DNA of 9,073 nt from Bacillota bacterium (GTDB lineage: Bacteria > Bacillota_E > Sulfobacillia > Sulfobacillales > JAIMBI01), in the NCBI GenBank assembly GCA_021828405.1, contig JAKARZ010000069.1, positions 1 to 9,073 on the forward strand, written 5' to 3'. Each line of letters starts with the position of its first letter. Within the stretch, counting starts at the first letter, position 1. The notes beneath the pieces were generated by a model. It ran no database searches, was not told where the DNA came from, and saw nothing but the letters and a program-made list of their open reading frames with translations. The translations under genes and the position numbers were made by a program. Shown in pieces: positions 6,745 through 9,073 of the stretch.

Positions 6745-7920
6745 ATGAATGTGCTTCATCCTGCCACCCGCCGCCTGGTTGCCGCCGCCGGCATCTTATC
6801 GCTTGCGATCAGCGCCTGCGGTCTCAACCAGGCCTCCCCCCCGAAGACGGCCAGCCACCCGAAGACACACAATCGGACCACCTCCAGGGACAAGCCCCAA
6901 TCCGCCCCGGCCGTGAAGCTCGGGTGGAAGAGCCATCACGCCAACCCTTATCTGCCGGGCGACCTGCTGATCGCGGACTCGTTCAACAACCGCATCCTGA
7001 TCGTCACGCCCGGCAAGCGCATCGTCTGGCAGTTCCCACCCCCCGGGACCACCCCCAACCAGCCGTTCACCCAGCCGGACGACGCCTTCTTCGGACCCCA
7101 CTTCAACGAGATCATCACGAACGAAGAGAATTTCCAGACACTGGCGATCATCAACTTCAACAGCAAGCAAGTCGTCTGGTCGTACGGCCACCACAACGTG
7201 CCGGGATCCCAGCCCGGGTATCTCAACACCCCGGATGACGCGTTCCTGTACTCCAAGCCCGGGGGAGACGTGGTGACGGTGGCCGACATCGTCAACCAAC
7301 GCATCCTGTTCATCAACCGCAACACCAAGCAGATCATTAAGCAATACGGCCAGACAGACGTGCAGGCGGTGAATCCCCCCACCACCTACGGCGCTCCCAA
7401 CGGCGACTTCCCGGCGCCGAACGGCGGAACGCTCATCACCCAGATCAACGGCAACGACGCGGTGCTGGTCAACAAGAACGGCCAGGTGGTGTGGACGCTA
7501 CACTTCCCCGCCGGCCTCTCGTATCCCTCGGATGCCAACTTTACACCCCACGGCAACGTCATCGTCGCGTTTTACACCAATCCCGGCGCCATCGTGAAGA
7601 TGAATCCCCACACCGGGCAGGTGCTGTGGGAGTACCGCTATACCTCCGGGAGCGCCGCCCTAAACCACCCGTCGCTGGCGGTGGAGCTTCCCAACGGCAT
7701 GATTGCCTTAAACGACGACCACAACGACCGAGTCCTCATCATCGACCCCAAGACCAACAAGATTGTCTGGCAGTACGGCCACACGGGCGTCCCCGGCAGC
7801 GCGCCGGGCTATCTGAACATCCCAGACGGGCTTGACTTTCTGCCGGCGGGCATCACCCCGGGCAACCCGAAGAACCCGATTGGCCACCATCTGTGGAGCT
7901 ACCCCGGGAACGGCTACTAA
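6745..7920 (+). CDS. Exported lipoprotein with a beta-propeller of NHL/PQQ-like repeats
   Basis: 391 residues. A short charged N-terminus with Arg9-Arg10, a hydrophobic stretch (11-24) and ISAC (22-25) form a lipoprotein signal, so Cys25 would be lipidated and the protein anchored outside the membrane. A Ser/Thr/Lys/Pro-rich linker (26-57) follows. The rest is about six blades, each with an N.R.L..... pattern followed by a V.W.Y strand: around 80-97, 131-148, 184-201, 238-251, 281-297 and 327-344. Blades two and six share a distinctive extension: YGHHNVPGSQPGYLNTPDD (147-165) and YGHTGVPGSAPGYLNIPDG (344-362). This suggests internal duplication and perhaps closure of the ring. The fold is of the NHL/PQQ-dehydrogenase-like or arylsulfotransferase-like kind, but no cofactor or catalytic residues can be assigned. 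It may bind carbohydrate, protein or a redox partner. Substrate is unknown. It is divergent from tatC. Confidence 0.85.
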   Translation: MNVLHPATRRLVAAAGILSLAISACGLNQASPPKTASHPKTHNRTTSRDKPQSAPAVKLGWKSHHANPYLPGDLLIADSFNNRILIVTPGKRIVWQFPPPGTTPNQPFTQPDDAFFGPHFNEIITNEENFQTLAIINFNSKQVVWSYGHHNVPGSQPGYLNTPDDAFLYSKPGGDVVTVADIVNQRILFINRNTKQIIKQYGQTDVQAVNPPTTYGAPNGDFPAPNGGTLITQINGNDAVLVNKNGQVVWTLHFPAGLSYPSDANFTPHGNVIVAFYTNPGAIVKMNPHTGQVLWEYRYTSGSAALNHPSLAVELPNGMIALNDDHNDRVLIIDPKTNKIVWQYGHTGVPGSAPGYLNIPDGLDFLPAGITPGNPKNPIGHHLWSYPGNGY

Positions 7921-8645
7921 CAACCGAACGACAGTCGCCGCGCCGCCAGCCACTCCGAGAACGGCAGGAGGGTTATGGGCAGCGCGGCGGTCCCGCCCTC
8001 GGGAGGGTGCGCCAGAAACGCCGCCAGGGCAGCCATCTGGTAGAAGGCTCTCAGTCCCAACCACATGCCGGGCCAGTGGCTCACCCGCTTGCCCGCCGCG
8101 GACGAAAAGACCCGCTCCAGGTCGGCCACGGTTTCACATCTTCCCCCAAGTCCCGCTGCATGCCTCCGGCATGTGCCGGATGGGCAAACGCGCACGCCAT
8201 CGTCCACCCCAGGTCAGCGGCGCAGGTGGGGGGCACCCGAGCTTCCGGAGGGAAGGCCGCCGTCAGCACCGCCAGGAACACGGAGCCCACCTCGGGGGAA
8301 TGGCGTGTGAGCCGGCGATTCACCCACGGGGGGAGACCCGCGATGTCCCTCACACGGCGTCCCTGAACCACGCCGGGCGCAACACCGTCAGCGGCAGACC
8401 CGACAGCACCCGCGTTACGGTCCGCTCGGCCGTGCCGTCAATGGCCGCGACACCGCTCTCGCTCGGCCCCATAGCCGTCACTGCATACCAGGTGCGGCGG
8501 CCCCCCGTACAGGCCGTCTCCAGCACGGCGATCGCCGCCGCGCGGGGCCGGTGGGTGCCCGTGCCAGCGCCCGCACGGGCCGCCCAGCGCGCAAGAGAGC
8601 CCGCGCGACCTGTCCCCCCGGTTGCCGGTGGCGACCAAATGGGGC
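7917..8645 (-). pseudogene. NmrA-like NAD(P)-binding oxidoreductase pseudogene
   Basis: Minus-strand pieces in changing frames reassemble an atypical short-chain dehydrogenase. LVATGN (near 8638) followed by GGQVARALLRAGRPVRALAR (8618-8559) is a degraded N-terminal Rossmann motif. AIAVLETACTGGRRTWYAV through LPLTVLRPAWFRDAV ends in a TGA near 8350. A third frame carries AADLGWTMACAFAHPAHAGG. A fourth carries TVADLERVFSSAAGKRV and a C-terminal part ending RRLSFGC. In intact relatives about 50 residues separate the VRALAR strand from the VLETA helix; here they almost touch, so an internal deletion is likely as well as three or four frameshifts. One shift lies at a six-base G run (8613-8618). 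Intact homologues are cytosolic NAD(P)H-binding redox or sensor proteins of varied substrate. The last frame stops at TAG 7919-7917, overlapping the TAA (7918-7920) of the convergent lipoprotein gene. Confidence 0.62.
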
Positions 8646-8952
8646 CCGTGAGATCGTCGGGCGGCCAATTGACGCCAGGCACGGGTCGCCCCTGGTCCGC
8701 GTTTTTTTCAGCCCCGCCGGTGGCGGGCCACGTTTCTGTCTTTAGGCCGTGGTCCGGACCAACAGCCCAAGCGCTTTAGGCGGGTGACGGCATACGGCAG
8801 CGGTCTTCCCTGACCGACGCCTCAGCAGCGCGTCTTTGCGGACGCCCCCTGCTCGCATGTCACCCAAAAGCGAATCACCGGCCATGCACCGCGTCCGTGT
8901 TCCAACATGGTTCCTCGAGCTTGGTCAGGCACGCGGAGTCGGCCGTCGCTCG

Positions 8953-8961
8953 TGGTATGAT
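8953..8961 (+). promoter_or_regulatory. Extended -10 promoter for the AbrB-like gene
   Basis: TGGTATGAT combines a TGN extension with TATGAT (5 of 6 to TATAAT). No proper -35 lies 17 bases upstream, which extended -10 promoters tolerate. Transcription would begin near 8968, giving a leader of only about 16 bases that starts at or near the ribosome site. Confidence 0.5.
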
Positions 8962-8967
8962 ACTTTC

Positions 8968-8974
8968 AAGGAGG
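8968..8974 (+). promoter_or_regulatory. Ribosome binding site of the AbrB-like gene
   Basis: AAGGAGG with a nine-base spacer to the ATG at 8984; a strong site that decides the start. Confidence 0.8.
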
Positions 8975-8983
8975 CCAAGACGC

Positions 8984-9073
8984 ATGTTAATCGCCAAGTT
9001 GAGTTCCAAGGGACAAATTAGTATCCCGCAACCCATTCGGGAGGCGGCGCGCCTGGAACCTGGAGACCGCGTG
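8984..9073 (+). CDS. SpoVT/AbrB-domain DNA-binding protein, probable antitoxin (partial, 5' end only)
   Basis: The first 30 residues are visible and the frame is open to the window edge. They read as the classic swapped-hairpin start: AKLSSKGQISIPQPIREAAR (4-23), then LEPGDRV. The S-S-K-G-Q-I-S-I-P pattern and the PGD turn are diagnostic of the SpoVT/AbrB/MazE superfamily, which forms dimers that bind DNA. Short members of this type are most often antitoxins that repress their own operon and neutralise a PIN/VapC or MazF toxin encoded just downstream. That part is outside the window, so a stand-alone transition-state regulator remains possible. It has a perfect ribosome site and an extended -10 promoter with a very short leader. 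Confidence 0.88.
   Translation, partial: MLIAKLSSKGQISIPQPIREAARLEPGDRV

Larger units (their letters stand above)
8646..8983 (+). other. Non-coding stretch before the AbrB-like gene
   Basis: No convincing gene on either strand in these 338 bases. It holds a GC hairpin CCCGCC-GGT-GGCGGG (8713-8727) followed by T-rich sequence, a seven-T run (8702-8708), a perfect ten-base palindrome GGTCCGGACC (8751-8760), and the promoter and ribosome site of the next gene. The hairpin could weakly terminate plus-strand transcription. Confidence 0.5.

Noticed and set aside
8702..8727. Seven-T run next to a GC hairpin, looking like a terminator
   Set aside because: The T run precedes the hairpin on the plus strand and becomes an A run after it on the minus strand, so the order is wrong for an intrinsic terminator. 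The T-rich bases after the hairpin on the plus strand are interrupted.
8836..9021. Plus-strand 61-codon ORF crossing the AbrB-like start
   Set aside because: It overlaps the promoter, ribosome site and first codons of a clear AbrB-domain gene in another frame and resembles nothing.

Overview
The window reads like chromosomal DNA of a GC-rich bacterium, most likely a high-GC member of the Bacillota (Sulfobacillus, Thermaerobacter or Symbiobacterium-like). Several starts have near-perfect AGGAGG-type ribosome binding sites. The membrane iron-sulfur protein belongs to a family common in that group (YwjF-like ETF:menaquinone oxidoreductases), and a SpoVT/AbrB-type protein lies at the right edge. 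The taxonomic call is inference.

Layout. Positions 1-1101 (minus strand) hold a decayed dihydrofolate-reductase-family gene (RibD C-terminal/YyaP type) split by an approximately 712-nt group II intron that encodes no protein. The intron has a GUGCG 5' end, a recognisable domain V, and an unusually long structured 3' region. Positions 1340-2299 (plus) hold an aldose 1-epimerase-like protein. Positions 2300-2668 are non-coding and end in a good intrinsic terminator. Two small plus-strand genes follow: a GNAT acetyltransferase (2669-3070) and an 87-residue basic protein (3170-3433). After 272 bases in which I see no gene come two minus-strand genes: tatC (5853-6572) and, downstream of it, a 661-residue membrane-bound iron-sulfur/CCG-domain oxidoreductase (3706-5691).

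Divergent from tatC is a 391-residue lipoprotein beta-propeller (6745-7920) whose signal peptide carries a twin-arginine pair. Convergent to it, with overlapping stop codons, is a second decayed gene: an NmrA-like NAD(P)-binding oxidoreductase in four or five frame pieces (7917-8645, minus). A non-coding stretch follows, and the window ends in the first 30 codons of a SpoVT/AbrB-type DNA-binding protein (8984 onward) with an extended -10 promoter.

Functionally, the intact core concerns the membrane and respiration. The iron-sulfur protein probably passes electrons from fatty-acid or other acyl-CoA oxidation, through ETF, to menaquinone. TatC exports folded proteins, and the neighbouring propeller lipoprotein could be one of its substrates. 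The edges are accessory and decaying: two oxidoreductase pseudogenes, one hosting an intron. No CRISPR array, tRNA, rRNA or DNA transposase gene was seen.
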